64,000 nucleotides of DNA, taken from Calothrix membranacea FACHB-236 (GTDB taxonomy: Bacteria; Cyanobacteriota; Cyanobacteriia; Cyanobacteriales; Nostocaceae). The stretch spans positions 29,412 through 93,411 of the forward strand of contig NZ_JACJPX010000032.1 in assembly GCF_014696315.1 (NCBI RefSeq), in the 5' to 3' direction. Positions 39,593 to 50,318 of this stretch are shown here, piece by piece (within the stretch, counting starts at the first letter, position 1; every line of letters starts with the position of its first letter). The notes under the pieces were generated by a model that worked only from the letters and a program-made list of their open reading frames with translations, was not told the DNA's origin and did no database searches. Made by a program: the position numbers and the translations under genes.

Positions 39593-39742
39593 ATGCAACT
39601 AAAAACATTTTCTATGCAAGTTGCACAAAAGCTTTCTGTCGAATGGAAGAAAAAAGGTGCAATCCGGGAAATCCAACCACAAGGAACAAAGCTTCCGCGA
39701 TTGGCGTTACCGGGGATATCTGCCGCAAATAGGCAAGCGTAG
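39593..39742 (+). CDS. Putative 49-residue protein in the petH leader region
   Basis: ATG 39593 to TAG 39740-39742 encodes MQLKTFSMQVAQKLSVEWKK then KGAIREIQPQGTKLPRLALP and GISAANRQA. The composition (amphipathic start, balanced charges, no low complexity) looks like a genuine small protein. The ribosome site is weak (GGGTAAG). No family is recognised. It could be an independent gene or an upstream ORF affecting petH, which starts about 390 bp downstream. Confidence 0.45.
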   Translation: MQLKTFSMQVAQKLSVEWKKKGAIREIQPQGTKLPRLALPGISAANRQA

Positions 39743-40104
39743 TAGCGACTTTTAAAGGCAAAATTGAGTGGTAGATTCTATCGATCAAAACTGCCTTTAT
39801 ACTGAGTTTGCTATAGCGACGTGTCCTTTGGGTAATAGCTCACTATCGCCCTGTTGGGGTGTTGTAGTTCAGGAAGAAAACATTAAATTGATTCATTATT
39901 AACATTCTCCACAAGACTTATCCTTTAACTTAGAAGGTGAACAGGTGTGTTTTTGCGCTGCCTGGATGTCTTTGGTGAGTGTACTTAGCAAGGCATTACA
40001 TTGATGATGCCGTCTTTCCTAGAACGCCAGTTTAGTGAAGCGAAAATCCGGTAAACTAAAGCTGGCTTGTGATAGGAAAAGTTTTTTTTTTGAAAAACGG
40101 TTAA

Positions 40105-41412
<1,308 letters not shown>

Positions 41413-41451
41413 GTGCTGAGTGCTGAGTCCTGAGTATAGAATTCTGAGTGT

Positions 41452-41476
41452 GTAGGGTGGGCTGTGCCCACCCTAC
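41452..41476. repeat. Perfect 11-bp hairpin after petH (GTAGGGTGGGC type)
   Basis: GTAGGGTGGGC (41452-41462) and GCCCACCCTAC (41466-41476) with a TGT loop. A related partial unit is at about 30175 (GTAGGGTGGGCAATGCCCACC). It may stabilise or end the petH transcript, but it has no T run and looks like a dispersed repeat; ACTCAGC heptamers flank it on both sides. Confidence 0.75.
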
Positions 41477-41588
41477 AATTGTTTTATATAGATACCTGAG
41501 AAAGAGTTGTTAGTTTTGAGTAGTAATTTATTACTCAGAACTCAGAACTCAGCACTCAGCACTCAAAACTGAATTTGGTACAAAATTT

Positions 41589-42878
41589 GTGGGTGTGAAG
41601 CTAGGAATACTGGGATTAGGAACTGTTGGGACGGGTACAGTACAGTTGTTACAAGATACAACTGACCGTAACCCCTTGTTGCAGGAAGTAGAAATCTACC
41701 GAGTGGGAGTACGATCGCTTGATAAACCTCGTGAGGTACAACTACCAGAGGGAGTAGTGACTACAGATTTAGAATCTATCGTCAACGATCCAGAGGTAGA
41801 TATCGTTGTCGAAGTCATGGGTGGATTGGAACCGGCGCGATCGCTAATTCTGACGGCTTTAAAAAATGGTAAACATGTCGTTACTGCTAATAAAGCTGCG
41901 ATCGCGCGTTTTGGCGATGAAATCTTCACCACTGCTAATCAAGCTGGAGTCTACGTCTTGCTAGAAGCCGCAGTTGGTGGTGGTATCCCTGTGATTCAGC
42001 CACTCAAACAGTCTTTAAGTGTGAACCGCATTCACACCGTCACAGGTATTGTGAACGGTACTACCAACTACATCCTCACCAGGATGCAGCAAGAAGGTAG
42101 CAATTTTGAGGATGTGTTAGTTGATGCCCAAAGATTGGGTTATGCGGAAGCCGATCCTACCGCCGATGTGGATGGTTTAGACGCAGGCGATAAAATTGCG
42201 ATTTTGGCATCCTTAGCTTTTGGTGGACGCATTCACCTGGAAGATGTCTATGCAGAAGGGATTCGCCAAGTCAGTAAGACTGATATCGCCTATGCTGAGA
42301 AATTAGGATTTGTGATTAAATTGTTGGCGATCGCCAAGCTTCATGCTAGCGATAGCTCAAAGCTATCTGTAAGAGTTCATCCAACTTTAGTGCCGAAAGT
42401 ACACCCCTTAGCCAGCATTAACGGCGTGTATAATGCCATTCTTGTGGAAGGCGAACCAATTGGGCAAGTAATGTTTTTTGGGCCTGGTGCTGGTGCTGGT
42501 GCAACTGCTAGTGCAGTATCATCAGATATCTTACATTTAGTGGCAACGCTGAAAACTAGCACTGCTAACCCCAATCCTCTCTTAGCTTGTAGCCATCAAG
42601 ACTACTGTCAAATTGCCCCAATTTCCGAACTTGTAACTCGCTTTTATACCCGGTTCCTCACTAAAGATCAATCCGGAGTGATTGGTAAATTAGGTACTTG
42701 CTTTGGCAATTACGGCGTTAGCTTAGAATCTGTTGTACAAACTGGCTTTCAGGGAGAACTAGCTGAGATTGTGGTTGTTACCCACGATGTGAAAGAAGGT
42801 GACTTTCGCCAAGCTTTGGCAGAAATTCGGGAATTGTCAGCTATCGATAGCATTCCTAGCTTATTGCGCGTATTGTAA
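41589..42878 (+). CDS. hom: Homoserine dehydrogenase
   Basis: This 429-residue enzyme reduces aspartate semialdehyde to homoserine, towards threonine and methionine. It shows the Rossmann start KLGILGLGTVGTGTVQLL, TANKAAIARFGDEIF, the substrate region GTTNYILTRM...LGYAEADPTADVDGLDAGDKIAILASLAFGG, and a C-terminal ACT domain (GVIGKLGTCFGNYGVSLESVVQ) typical of threonine-controlled forms. The start is GTG 41589 (or GTG 41595); no ATG precedes the Rossmann strand. Confidence 0.95.
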   Translation: MGVKLGILGLGTVGTGTVQLLQDTTDRNPLLQEVEIYRVGVRSLDKPREVQLPEGVVTTDLESIVNDPEVDIVVEVMGGLEPARSLILTALKNGKHVVTANKAAIARFGDEIFTTANQAGVYVLLEAAVGGGIPVIQPLKQSLSVNRIHTVTGIVNGTTNYILTRMQQEGSNFEDVLVDAQRLGYAEADPTADVDGLDAGDKIAILASLAFGGRIHLEDVYAEGIRQVSKTDIAYAEKLGFVIKLLAIAKLHASDSSKLSVRVHPTLVPKVHPLASINGVYNAILVEGEPIGQVMFFGPGAGAGATASAVSSDILHLVATLKTSTANPNPLLACSHQDYCQIAPISELVTRFYTRFLTKDQSGVIGKLGTCFGNYGVSLESVVQTGFQGELAEIVVVTHDVKEGDFRQALAEIRELSAIDSIPSLLRVL

Positions 42879-43009
42879 AAGTATCAAATACCATTTGGTA
42901 TTTATTTTTACTGATGGGGAAAGGGGGAAAGGGGGCAGAAAATACCTTTAACCCTTACCCTTTCTCCTGCGGAGACGCTACGCGAACACCTTTTCCCTAA
43001 ACCCAATGC

Positions 43010-44641
43010 CTATGGTGCTTGGAGTGCTGGAGCGTCTCTTCTTTCAGGTACAGGATTAGAACCATCCCAAACAGCCCGCTGCCCATCGGCATTAATTAAA
43101 GTAATTTTGACCTTTTTCTCTGTAAAATTACTAGCAAATTCCTGTAGCCATGCTGACCATTCATACTCTGGTAGTGCATTCAAGCCATTAAAATTAATTT
43201 GCAATCTTTTGCAAAACTCCACAGGATTCAAAGGATCTGGCTCTAGGGTATAAACATTGTCTTGTTTGATTTCAATTCGCGTTTCTGGTTTTTCATTCAA
43301 AGATTCGTCTAAGTAAACCATTTGCACAATTACGCCCCCAGACTGGGAAAAATGCTCTCCGGCGACGGTAAGCTGAGGATTTGTATTCCAGTCTATTGGT
43401 TCACCCCACAGTACTACTTGAGTGATATTGGGGCCAGCTTTGCGAACTGCTTTACCACCGATATAACCCCCAGCACTGATACCCATCAGTACTAAAATTT
43501 CCGAGGGGATGCTTGGTAAGGAAGATGCAGTGGTATAGGTGACTAAAAGAATAACAATGAAAGCGACACCAATAATTAAGTTCCAAACTACCTGCTGTAC
43601 CCGTTCTAAGGCTACTACACCACCATGTACCACTAAATCCGACCATGCAGGATTTACTTGCCCAGAACCTTTACTACCGCGCACGGCAGCAGTTGCCTGT
43701 GCTGTAACTAATGTTACTAAACTAATTAAAAAGGTATAGGCAAATCCTGATAATGGAATAAACTCCCAAATGTCTTGAATCAGTCCGCGGCCGATGAAGA
43801 GAAATAAATAGCCAAACACAATAATAGTCAGCCACCAAACAAACTGGGTGCGTGCCAAACTAAAGGTATTGCTTTGGCGATCAAGAATCAACCACTCTAA
43901 AGAATTAAAGTTTCTTGTATTGCTTTCTTTGACTGGTTGAGGTGTGTCTGTTTTTTTCGACTCTGTAGCCAGCATATAGATGATGGCTATAATTAGGAGC
44001 GTGATCAGGGCCGCGATCGCAAACACAATGAAAGTAGTTAACCCACTCACAGGACGCTTGACTGTTACCTGAAGTTGTTCCCCAGCTACTAAGGGGTCTA
44101 TATTAGTGGCATTTCCTTCCACTTCTACAATTACAGGGCGTAGTCCCCGGCTTAATTTTTTTAATTGATCGCCATTAAAAGTTGCATAAATTGCCCTTCT
44201 ATCATCTGCAACTCTAACATTAGTTGTCGTAGCAATATCAGGCGGATTACCAATTTTGACGGCAATTTTATTGTTGGGTGAATTATCTAATTTGGGAAAG
44301 TTATCACCTGTAATTACTAAATTCAGTCTTTCTTGTTTGTAGTTATTAATATTTTCTGGTACAAGGGATTGTGGAATGCTGATATACAATTCCTTGGGGC
44401 TAACGCTCCTAATTGTGGTCACACGTGGCGCATTCCACAGTTCATTGCTAGGTTGCTGAAGAGTATTTGTATTCTCTATTGGTGTAGAGTTGGTATTAGG
44501 TGGCTGGCTATTACTGCTATCTTCTTGCGCTTGGCTAAAGCTGACTGAAGTAAATATTAAGATGCAAGCTAGGACTAGAGAGAGTAGAGGGTAATAATAT
44601 CTCTTACTAGTTCTTTTCCAAAACATTTTGAATAACTGCAT
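43010..44641 (-). CDS. Large multi-pass membrane protein, unrecognised
   Basis: This 543-residue protein has a signal-like first helix (YYYPLLSLVLACILIFTSVSF) and a low-complexity Asn/Pro/Thr spacer. An external beta-rich domain follows (about 75-195; LNLVITGDNFPKLDN recalls IPT/TIG-type folds). After a TM helix (about 203-225) and a cytoplasmic loop come about four more TM helices (about 268-415), and the C-terminal domain (about 420-543) repeats a similar beta pattern (LTVAGEHFSQSGGVIVQMVYL). I cannot name the family. Two like domains around a membrane core suggest a surface or scaffold role, but this is only inference. ATG 44641 begins the signal; ATG 44626 is also possible. Confidence 0.75.
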   Translation of the reverse strand: MQLFKMFWKRTSKRYYYPLLSLVLACILIFTSVSFSQAQEDSSNSQPPNTNSTPIENTNTLQQPSNELWNAPRVTTIRSVSPKELYISIPQSLVPENINNYKQERLNLVITGDNFPKLDNSPNNKIAVKIGNPPDIATTTNVRVADDRRAIYATFNGDQLKKLSRGLRPVIVEVEGNATNIDPLVAGEQLQVTVKRPVSGLTTFIVFAIAALITLLIIAIIYMLATESKKTDTPQPVKESNTRNFNSLEWLILDRQSNTFSLARTQFVWWLTIIVFGYLFLFIGRGLIQDIWEFIPLSGFAYTFLISLVTLVTAQATAAVRGSKGSGQVNPAWSDLVVHGGVVALERVQQVVWNLIIGVAFIVILLVTYTTASSLPSIPSEILVLMGISAGGYIGGKAVRKAGPNITQVVLWGEPIDWNTNPQLTVAGEHFSQSGGVIVQMVYLDESLNEKPETRIEIKQDNVYTLEPDPLNPVEFCKRLQINFNGLNALPEYEWSAWLQEFASNFTEKKVKITLINADGQRAVWDGSNPVPERRDAPALQAP

Positions 44642-44941
44642 AAATAAAGTCCGATTATCCTTGATCTACTAATTCAGATGCCAACAAATTTCCTAAACTT
44701 AATTTTGAGAATTAAGCGGTAGGATTTCAGAATTATTACAGCAGTTTTTATTTACACCGGATACATGATAGGGGCACAGTGTTAGAAAAATTAACTTAGA
44801 TGAAAATTGGTAATGGGTAATTGGGTTATTACCTGAATTGCTCAGGTAGGTTTGCCTTGCTTTGGAAAGGGCGTTGAGTTGCTTGCGGTTTTGCATAAAT
44901 GGGTAATCTAAATTGAACTAATAAATTTTGTTACCTAATAT

Positions 44942-45670
44942 ATGCTTAAAATTGTTGTATTCAGTGGAGCAGGGCTTTCGGCAGAAAGCGGTATTCCTAC
45001 TTTTAGAGGTGCAGGTGGTTTGTGGGAAGCACATCGGATTGAAGATGTGGCAACACCCCTAGGTTGGATGCACAATCAACAGCTAGTGCTGGAATTTTAT
45101 GCTCAAAGATTTGTACAGATGCAGCAATGCCAACCGAATGCTGCACACTTTGCTATTGCGGAACTGGCTGCAAAGTTTGATGTTACCTGCATTACCCAAA
45201 ATATTGATACTCTATTAGAAAAAGCTGGTGTACAAGATGTTTGGCATATTCACGGGCGGATAGATTACCACAAGTGTGAGTGGCACTTTGGTATTCCGCC
45301 AATGGATGCGGATTGGCAATGTGATTATCGTCAGGCGATCGCAAAACCAACTCAACTAGGTGAACTTTGCCCTAAGTGCGGTAAGCAATTACGCCCTGAT
45401 GTTGTCTGGTTTGGTGAAGCTGTAGATATGAGAGTTGATGATTTGTATGCAATGGTAGCTCAGGTAGATGTGTTTATTGTTATTGGCACATCTGCGACAG
45501 TTTACCCGGCTGCTAATTTGTTGAAGTTCTTCCAAAATGTACCAGCAAAATACTTTATCGATCCACATCCTAATTATCAGGCCCTTGAGGATTTTACAAT
45601 TTTTGCTGGTGCAGCTACCGAATATCTACCTAGTTTAGTGGCATCATTAACAGCAAAATTTCGTGGCTGA
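44942..45670 (+). CDS. Sirtuin-type NAD-dependent protein deacylase
   Basis: This 242-residue SIR2 family protein has VFSGAGLSAESGIPTFRGAGGLW (NAD binding), TQNIDTLLEKAG, the catalytic His in WHIHGRIDY, and WFGEAVDM and VIGTSATVYPAANL. Sirtuins remove acyl groups from lysines using NAD+. The zinc module is unusual: CPKC is present, but the first pair is a single Cys in YHKCEW with another Cys 25 residues on (WQCDYR). ATG 44942 puts the NAD motif at the very start as in bacterial CobB-like proteins. It is a single gene. Confidence 0.87.
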   Translation: MLKIVVFSGAGLSAESGIPTFRGAGGLWEAHRIEDVATPLGWMHNQQLVLEFYAQRFVQMQQCQPNAAHFAIAELAAKFDVTCITQNIDTLLEKAGVQDVWHIHGRIDYHKCEWHFGIPPMDADWQCDYRQAIAKPTQLGELCPKCGKQLRPDVVWFGEAVDMRVDDLYAMVAQVDVFIVIGTSATVYPAANLLKFFQNVPAKYFIDPHPNYQALEDFTIFAGAATEYLPSLVASLTAKFRG

Positions 45671-46036
45671 ATTGAGATAAAATTAGTACCTAATTTTTCA
45701 AATATGCATAGCAGGGTGAGTGCCAATACAACTTGTTGAGTATTTTGAACTCATAATTTGGTTTGGGTAAGGGGTAAAGGTATCGTCGTTTGTTTTTCCC
45801 TTAACCGATAAGTCTTCGGTTGAGCAACGGTTAACATCAAGGTTGCAACGAAATATCTACCAATGTCTACCCGCTAAAAGTTGCTGCCTAGTTTTGTTGC
45901 CTCATTAACAGCAAAATTTTGTGCATCAAGGAATTGTTAATTTTGTTAGCGCAGCTTCAAGCCTTCTCTTAGAGAGGCTTTGCTTAAAGCGAGTCCGCGA
46001 GCATCATTTTAAATTTTAAATTTGGAGCAAAGCAAC
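45671..46036. other. Spacer between sirtuin and mtnA genes
   Basis: It contains a partial duplication of the sirtuin 3' end: about 45880-45921 reads CTGCCTAGTTTTGTTGCCTC and ATTAACAGCAAAATTTTGTG, compared with 45625-45664. There is also a genome-typical hairpin repeat (TCTCTTAGAGAGGCTTTGCT, about 45965-45985). No gene. Confidence 0.55.
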
Positions 46037-47098
46037 GTGACAAATTCTCAAAACCAGGTTTATCCAATTATTTGGCATGACGACACAGTATCATTAATCG
46101 ATCAAACTCGCCTGCCTAATGAATATGCTTTTGTAGAAATTCACCGTAGCGAAGATATGGCGTGGGCAATTAAAACTATGATTGTTCGCGGTGCGCCAGC
46201 AATTGGTGTTGCAGCTGCATACGGTATTTATTTGGGTGCGAGGGAAATTGAAACCAGTAACCGTCAGGAATTTTTGCAGCGCTTAGAACAGGTTGCCCAA
46301 TTGTTGCGTTCTACTCGCCCAACAGCAGTAAATTTATTTTGGGCAATTAGCCGCATGATGAAAACTGCCTATGAAAACTTGGGAACAGTCGCAGAACTTA
46401 AACAAAATCTCTTGCAAACTGCTCAAGCTATCCATGCTGAAGATTTACAAACTTGTCAGGCGATTGGTGACAATGGCTTAGCAGTATTGCCCAAAAATCC
46501 TGAAAAATTGACAATTCTGACTCACTGTAATGCTGGGGCTTTGGCTACGGCTGGTTACGGTACAGCTTTGGGTGTGGTGCGTTCTGCTTGGCGAGAAGGG
46601 CGTTTAGCGCGAGTGTTTGCTGACGAAACCCGTCCCCGCTTGCAAGGTGCCAAACTCACAGCTTGGGAATGTGTTCAAGAAGGAATACCAGTTACGGTAA
46701 TTACTGATAACATGGCAGCCCATTGTATGAAACAGGGTTTAATTCATGCTGTGGTTGTTGGGGCTGATCGAATTGCGGCTAACGGTGATACTGCCAATAA
46801 AATAGGTACATATAGTGTGGCGATCGCAGCTAAAGCCCATAATATTCCTTTCTTTGTCGCTGCGCCTTTATCTACCATAGATTTTGAATTATCTGATGGT
46901 AGTCAAATTCCCATTGAGGAACGAAATCCCGCAGAAATTTATCAAGTAGGTGATACTGTTCTCACGCCTTCAGGGGTGGACTTTTATAATCCGGCTTTTG
47001 ATGTTACCCCAGCAGAGTTGATTACAGCCATCATTACAGAAAATGGTGCCTTTGCTCCCAGTGAATTAGCCAAATCTAAAGTCAAGCAAATGGTTTAA
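46037..47098 (+). CDS. mtnA: Methylthioribose-1-phosphate isomerase
   Basis: This 353-residue enzyme of methionine salvage converts methylthioribose 1-phosphate to methylthioribulose 1-phosphate. It belongs to the eIF2B-alpha-like family: [97 protein letters not shown] and IEERNPAEI are all present. I chose GTG 46037 since GGAG lies nine bases upstream; the frame extends to TTG 46022, which overlaps the ribosome site. No other mtn gene is adjacent. Confidence 0.94.
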   Translation: MTNSQNQVYPIIWHDDTVSLIDQTRLPNEYAFVEIHRSEDMAWAIKTMIVRGAPAIGVAAAYGIYLGAREIETSNRQEFLQRLEQVAQLLRSTRPTAVNLFWAISRMMKTAYENLGTVAELKQNLLQTAQAIHAEDLQTCQAIGDNGLAVLPKNPEKLTILTHCNAGALATAGYGTALGVVRSAWREGRLARVFADETRPRLQGAKLTAWECVQEGIPVTVITDNMAAHCMKQGLIHAVVVGADRIAANGDTANKIGTYSVAIAAKAHNIPFFVAAPLSTIDFELSDGSQIPIEERNPAEIYQVGDTVLTPSGVDFYNPAFDVTPAELITAIITENGAFAPSELAKSKVKQMV

Positions 47099-47261
47099 AT
47101 TTTTTCACATTAAACTTTATGTACTATAGCTGTGTTATTGCGAAAGTTCTGTTAAAAAGCTTTAGTTAATCTAGGTATAAGATTTCACACTATTAAAAAT
47201 TTTACCTTGAATTTTTATAGGTGTGAAATCAGCCTAATTACAGTACTTTCAAATTACACTA

Positions 47262-47741
47262 ATGAAAAAGCTAGCCTCAACAATTGCGGTGGTTATTTGC
47301 TCTATCTGGATTACTAGTTGCAGTAATGCAGCGAGTGATAGTGCAAAGGAAACTTCAGAAAAAGCACCAACAAAGACGGAAGCTGTAAAAACAACTTCCA
47401 CAACCACACAAAATAAAACAGAAGCCACTAAGAAACAATCTAGTAATAGCCAAGCTAAAAATGATGAAGCTAAGGTATCTGCAGCAGCACAACCGCAAAT
47501 TGGCACTATTAAAGAAATGGTAAATGGCGATTTAAAATGCTACGTTACCTTAGTTGATGACAAGGGAACTGAACATAATTTAGGCGCAACATTTGAAATG
47601 TGCGAAAAACCAGAAACTTTTTTAAATAAAAAAGTGAGTTTAACTTATAAAATTGAATCAGTTAGTGATTGTCAAAGTGCTGAACCTTGCGGTAAAAGCA
47701 AAAAAGAATCTCTAATTTCTCAGATGGAGATTCAAAAATAA
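47262..47741 (+). CDS. Putative lipoprotein with Thr/Lys/Ser-rich linker
   Basis: This 159-residue protein has a lipoprotein signal (AVVICSIWITSCSN, lipidation Cys20). A Thr/Lys/Ser/Ala-rich linker covers about residues 25-75, and the small C-terminal domain (about 78-155) has four cysteines (LKCYVTL, EMCEKP, SDCQSAEPCGK) that could form disulfides. The family is not recognised; it appears to be an envelope lipoprotein. ATG 47262 starts the signal peptide. Confidence 0.8.
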   Translation: MKKLASTIAVVICSIWITSCSNAASDSAKETSEKAPTKTEAVKTTSTTTQNKTEATKKQSSNSQAKNDEAKVSAAAQPQIGTIKEMVNGDLKCYVTLVDDKGTEHNLGATFEMCEKPETFLNKKVSLTYKIESVSDCQSAEPCGKSKKESLISQMEIQK

Positions 47742-48059
47742 TCTCTAGTAAGGGACTTCCAGAAACTAAATTCTCCCATTTTAATAGTGGCAGGTTCTTT
47801 CTCCTCTGCTTCCTCTAGCGATTGATTTGTCACTTATTAAAAAAGCTAGCAGCATTGGGGGATTCTCCCCCAAACCCACGATTGGGTGACGGTTGCGTCC
47901 CCCAAACCCCCTCCAAAATGATTGTTCTGTTTTTTTGTTGAGTAACTAGTTTTTTGGTTTGGTTATCAATTAATTTTCTTAACTGAACTGTATTTACTTA
48001 TGTAGTTCATTGATCCCAATAATGCTATCTTTTATAATTGCTAGACAATGTAACAACTA

Positions 48060-48251
48060 AACGTGTCAGATACTACAAAGAAAATAGATAAGAACTAATA
48101 AGGTTATCTATCTCTAGCTTGAGTGATTATAATTTTAATCAGATTAATATGAAGAAAACCTGCTAAAACTGATTTAAAATCAACACACCTTAACATCAAA
48201 CATTAGCTCCTAAAATAAAAGGAGGTTGAACCAAGCTCACCTCCTTTTTTT
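48060..48251 (+). ncRNA. Candidate non-coding RNA ending in a strong terminator
   Basis: A textbook terminator stands about 475 bp beyond the last plus-strand stop, in a region with no ORF, so an independent short transcript is a reasonable reading. The 5' end is unknown; 48060 is only a guess. GCTCCT at 48206-48211 could pair with the AGGAG of the terminator arm, giving an alternative fold. No known RNA family recognised. Confidence 0.35.
48217..48251 (+). terminator. Orphan Rho-independent terminator
   Basis: AAAAGGAGGT (48217-48226) pairs perfectly with ACCTCCTTTT (48239-48248) around a 12-nt loop, followed by T residues. The nearest upstream gene ends at 47741. Confidence 0.9.
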
Positions 48252-48274
48252 CTTACTATTATTGGTGAGTCATA

Positions 48275-48367
48275 CCAATTTGAAAAAAGAATGCGACAGA
48301 TTGTAGGGGCAAGGCATTGCCCTCTAGAATATATTGATGTGTCGCCAACATTATTTGAATTGGTATT
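48275..48367. repeat. Dispersed element with TACCAATTTGAA ends, copy 1
   Basis: It begins TACCAATTTGAAAAAAGAAT and ends TTTGAATTGGTATTA, so the ends are inverted repeats (TACCAATT with AATTGGTA). It is closely similar to 50319-50422 across its length (GCGACAGATTGTAGGGGCA, GATGTGTCGC). Confidence 0.85.
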
Positions 48368-48636
48368 AATTGTATATTCTCAAAAAAGAAGTTACAAAAA
48401 CAAAAATAGTAGTGCAACTACCCAGAAATAGGTACGGTTACTATCCCAAAAAGTTGCGTGATATAACGTTACATTATCTAAGTGAGAAACAAACAGTCTT
48501 TGACACACAGAACCGATAAATCAGAATTAGCAATTCGGATAAAGCATTCATCTTCATAAGTTGAATTTTGAGATAACATCTCTCTTTCTTTGATGAGGAA
48601 GAGGGTTTTGCCATTTTGTGAGGCGAAACTTTCAAA

Positions 48637-49509
48637 GTGAGAAACAAGATTTTTGCAATAGCACTAGCTGTTTTTACTTTAATTATGGTAATACTTGCAG
48701 ATTCTACAAAGAGTTCTCAAAATTTTCATAGCGAACAAATTAACGAACTCTACGTTTTTGGTGATAGCCTTTCAGATACAGGTAATGTATTCAAAGCGAC
48801 ACAGGGAGTTTACCCCCCTAGCCCTCCTTACTTTCAAGGACGTTATTCTAATGGCCCGGTGTGGGTAGAACATCTTGGTTCTCAATTAGGATTACAAAAG
48901 GGCAAAAATATTAATTTTGCTTGTGGTGGTGCTACTACCATTAGCGGTAGTCTTAACGGTATCCCTGGGGTATTAGCACAAGTAAATAGTTATACCAAGT
49001 CTCAGCCCAAGGTAAATCCTCATGCCCTTTATATTATCTGGGCGGGTGCTAACGATTATCTGTACGGTAGCAGTAATACTAATTCTGCGATCGCCAATTT
49101 ATCTACAGCACTTGATTCACTATTAACAGCCGGGGCGAAAACAGTGCTGGTGGCTAATTTACCAGATTTAGGCAAAATCCCCGCTACCTCTAGCACTTAC
49201 AATGCTGCTAACTTGAGTACAGTAACGAATCTGCACAATGCAGAATTGACTAAATCTCTGAATTTAGTTCAGCAAAAGTCTGGTTCCGATCAGAAAATCA
49301 TCCAACTCGATGTTAATCATCTCTATCGAGAAGCAATTACCCATCCCGAAAAATTTGGCTTCACAAATGTAACTAGTGCTTGTCTAGCAACCCAGGCTAG
49401 TTGTAACAATCCCGAGAAGTTTTTATTTTGGGACAGTATTCATCCTACAACTGCTGGTCATCGGATTTTAGCAGACACAGCGCTAAAAGCAATCTCTGTA
49501 CTGCGTTGA
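48637..49509 (+). CDS. Secreted SGNH/GDSL-family esterase
   Basis: This 290-residue protein has a short N-terminal hydrophobic signal (IFAIALAVFTLIMVILA), then block I FGDSLSDTGNVFKA (nucleophile Ser), block II with the conserved Gly (FACGGAT), block III WAGANDYLYG and block V WDSIHPTTAGH (Asp-x-x-His). It is a plant-like/autotransporter-like GDSL lipase of the SGNH fold and probably hydrolyses lipid or carbohydrate esters outside the cell. The start is GTG 48637 with GAGG about 13 bases upstream. It stands alone, upstream of the opposing secretion block. Confidence 0.9.
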   Translation: MRNKIFAIALAVFTLIMVILADSTKSSQNFHSEQINELYVFGDSLSDTGNVFKATQGVYPPSPPYFQGRYSNGPVWVEHLGSQLGLQKGKNINFACGGATTISGSLNGIPGVLAQVNSYTKSQPKVNPHALYIIWAGANDYLYGSSNTNSAIANLSTALDSLLTAGAKTVLVANLPDLGKIPATSSTYNAANLSTVTNLHNAELTKSLNLVQQKSGSDQKIIQLDVNHLYREAITHPEKFGFTNVTSACLATQASCNNPEKFLFWDSIHPTTAGHRILADTALKAISVLR

Positions 49510-49550
49510 AAGCTTTAAGGAAGAGATTTACAGCATATTGCGCCTATTTA

Positions 49551-49578
49551 GTAACGCACCAACAAAGATGGTGCGTTA
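49551..49578. repeat. Hairpin GTAACGCACC...GGTGCGTTAC
   Basis: Perfect 10-bp arms around an 8-nt loop follow the GDSL gene by 41 bp. It belongs to the same repeat group as the 15663-15813 ends. It may mark the 3' end of the transcript, but there is no T run. Confidence 0.65.
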
Positions 49579-49713
49579 CGGCTAAATTTCATTGTCTCTA
49601 AGTCTGAAATCCTTGCACAGCCGTAACACACCCTTGTATATTGAAAGAAGTGGTAGACCGTCACACCCTAGGTCATGAAAGCGCTAGTATATTTTTTAGT
49701 TGCAAATCCCTAT

Positions 49714-50265
49714 TCACTGTGAAACTCTAACGCAAGGTGAAGCACTTTTAGAATTAGTATCAGGATAAACGGCTAAAGTATGATATTCAGGATTACTATC
49801 TCCATATAAAATACGGAAAGTATATAACTTAGTTCCTTGACCTTCAGTAATCACCGTTAAAAGCGTATTACTAGCATTAGGTAAACCCGGAATTGCTAAT
49901 TTTTTAATTCGTCTGAGTTGAATTACATTTGCCGAAGAGTTTTGGCAATCTCCTGTACTAGCTTGTTCACCAAACTGCATACACATTGGCCCATCAAAAT
50001 CTACAGTTACCTGTGATGGGTCATTTAACCAAACTTTTTTAATCTTCTCTCCTGATGGAATAAAACTTAAGTTTGTACCTTGTTGATACCAAACTGTAAT
50101 AGTAGGTACTACTCCACTTAACCCTTGCGCTTGACAAGAAAAAATTGAACGGAGAACAGAGTTTTCTGCTACAGCACGTCCTGCTAATAATAAAACTGCC
50201 GCAGCAAAACTTGTAGAAACCAGAGGAAGGAAATAGGGATTCTTGAGGGGGTTTGCTAATTTCAT
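49714..50265 (-). CDS. VirB9/TrbG-like secretion-channel protein
   Basis: This 183-residue protein has a signal sequence (FLPLVSTSFAAAVLLLAGRAVA) and a periplasmic domain. The pattern GTNLSFIPSGEKIKKVWLND, then a late PNASNTLLTVITEGQGTKLYTFRILYG, matches VirB9/TrbG/TraK outer-channel components (signal such as FPEGEKI...GD and TNL..T..R.Y.F.L). It is shorter than VirB9 (about 290), so it may be a reduced form. It is last in the secretion cluster, separated from the VirB10-like gene by a 260-bp spacer with a mobile element copy. Family inferred from pattern and position; no search was made. Confidence 0.65.
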   Translation of the reverse strand: MKLANPLKNPYFLPLVSTSFAAAVLLLAGRAVAENSVLRSIFSCQAQGLSGVVPTITVWYQQGTNLSFIPSGEKIKKVWLNDPSQVTVDFDGPMCMQFGEQASTGDCQNSSANVIQLRRIKKLAIPGLPNASNTLLTVITEGQGTKLYTFRILYGDSNPEYHTLAVYPDTNSKSASPCVRVSQ

Positions 50266-50318
50266 GGCTCAACTGGGGACAAAACAATTCAAAATTCAAA
50301 ATTCAAAATAATGCCCTG

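Larger units (their letters stand above)
47742..48636. other. 0.9-kb spacer with orphan terminator and repeats
   Basis: It contains a TTCC/TCCTCTGC repeat similar to 54914-55015 (about 47748-47822), a GGGGGATTCTCCCCCAAACC palindrome-rich patch (about 47858-47920), a strong orphan terminator at 48217 and a TACCAATT element at 48275. No protein gene. Confidence 0.55.
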
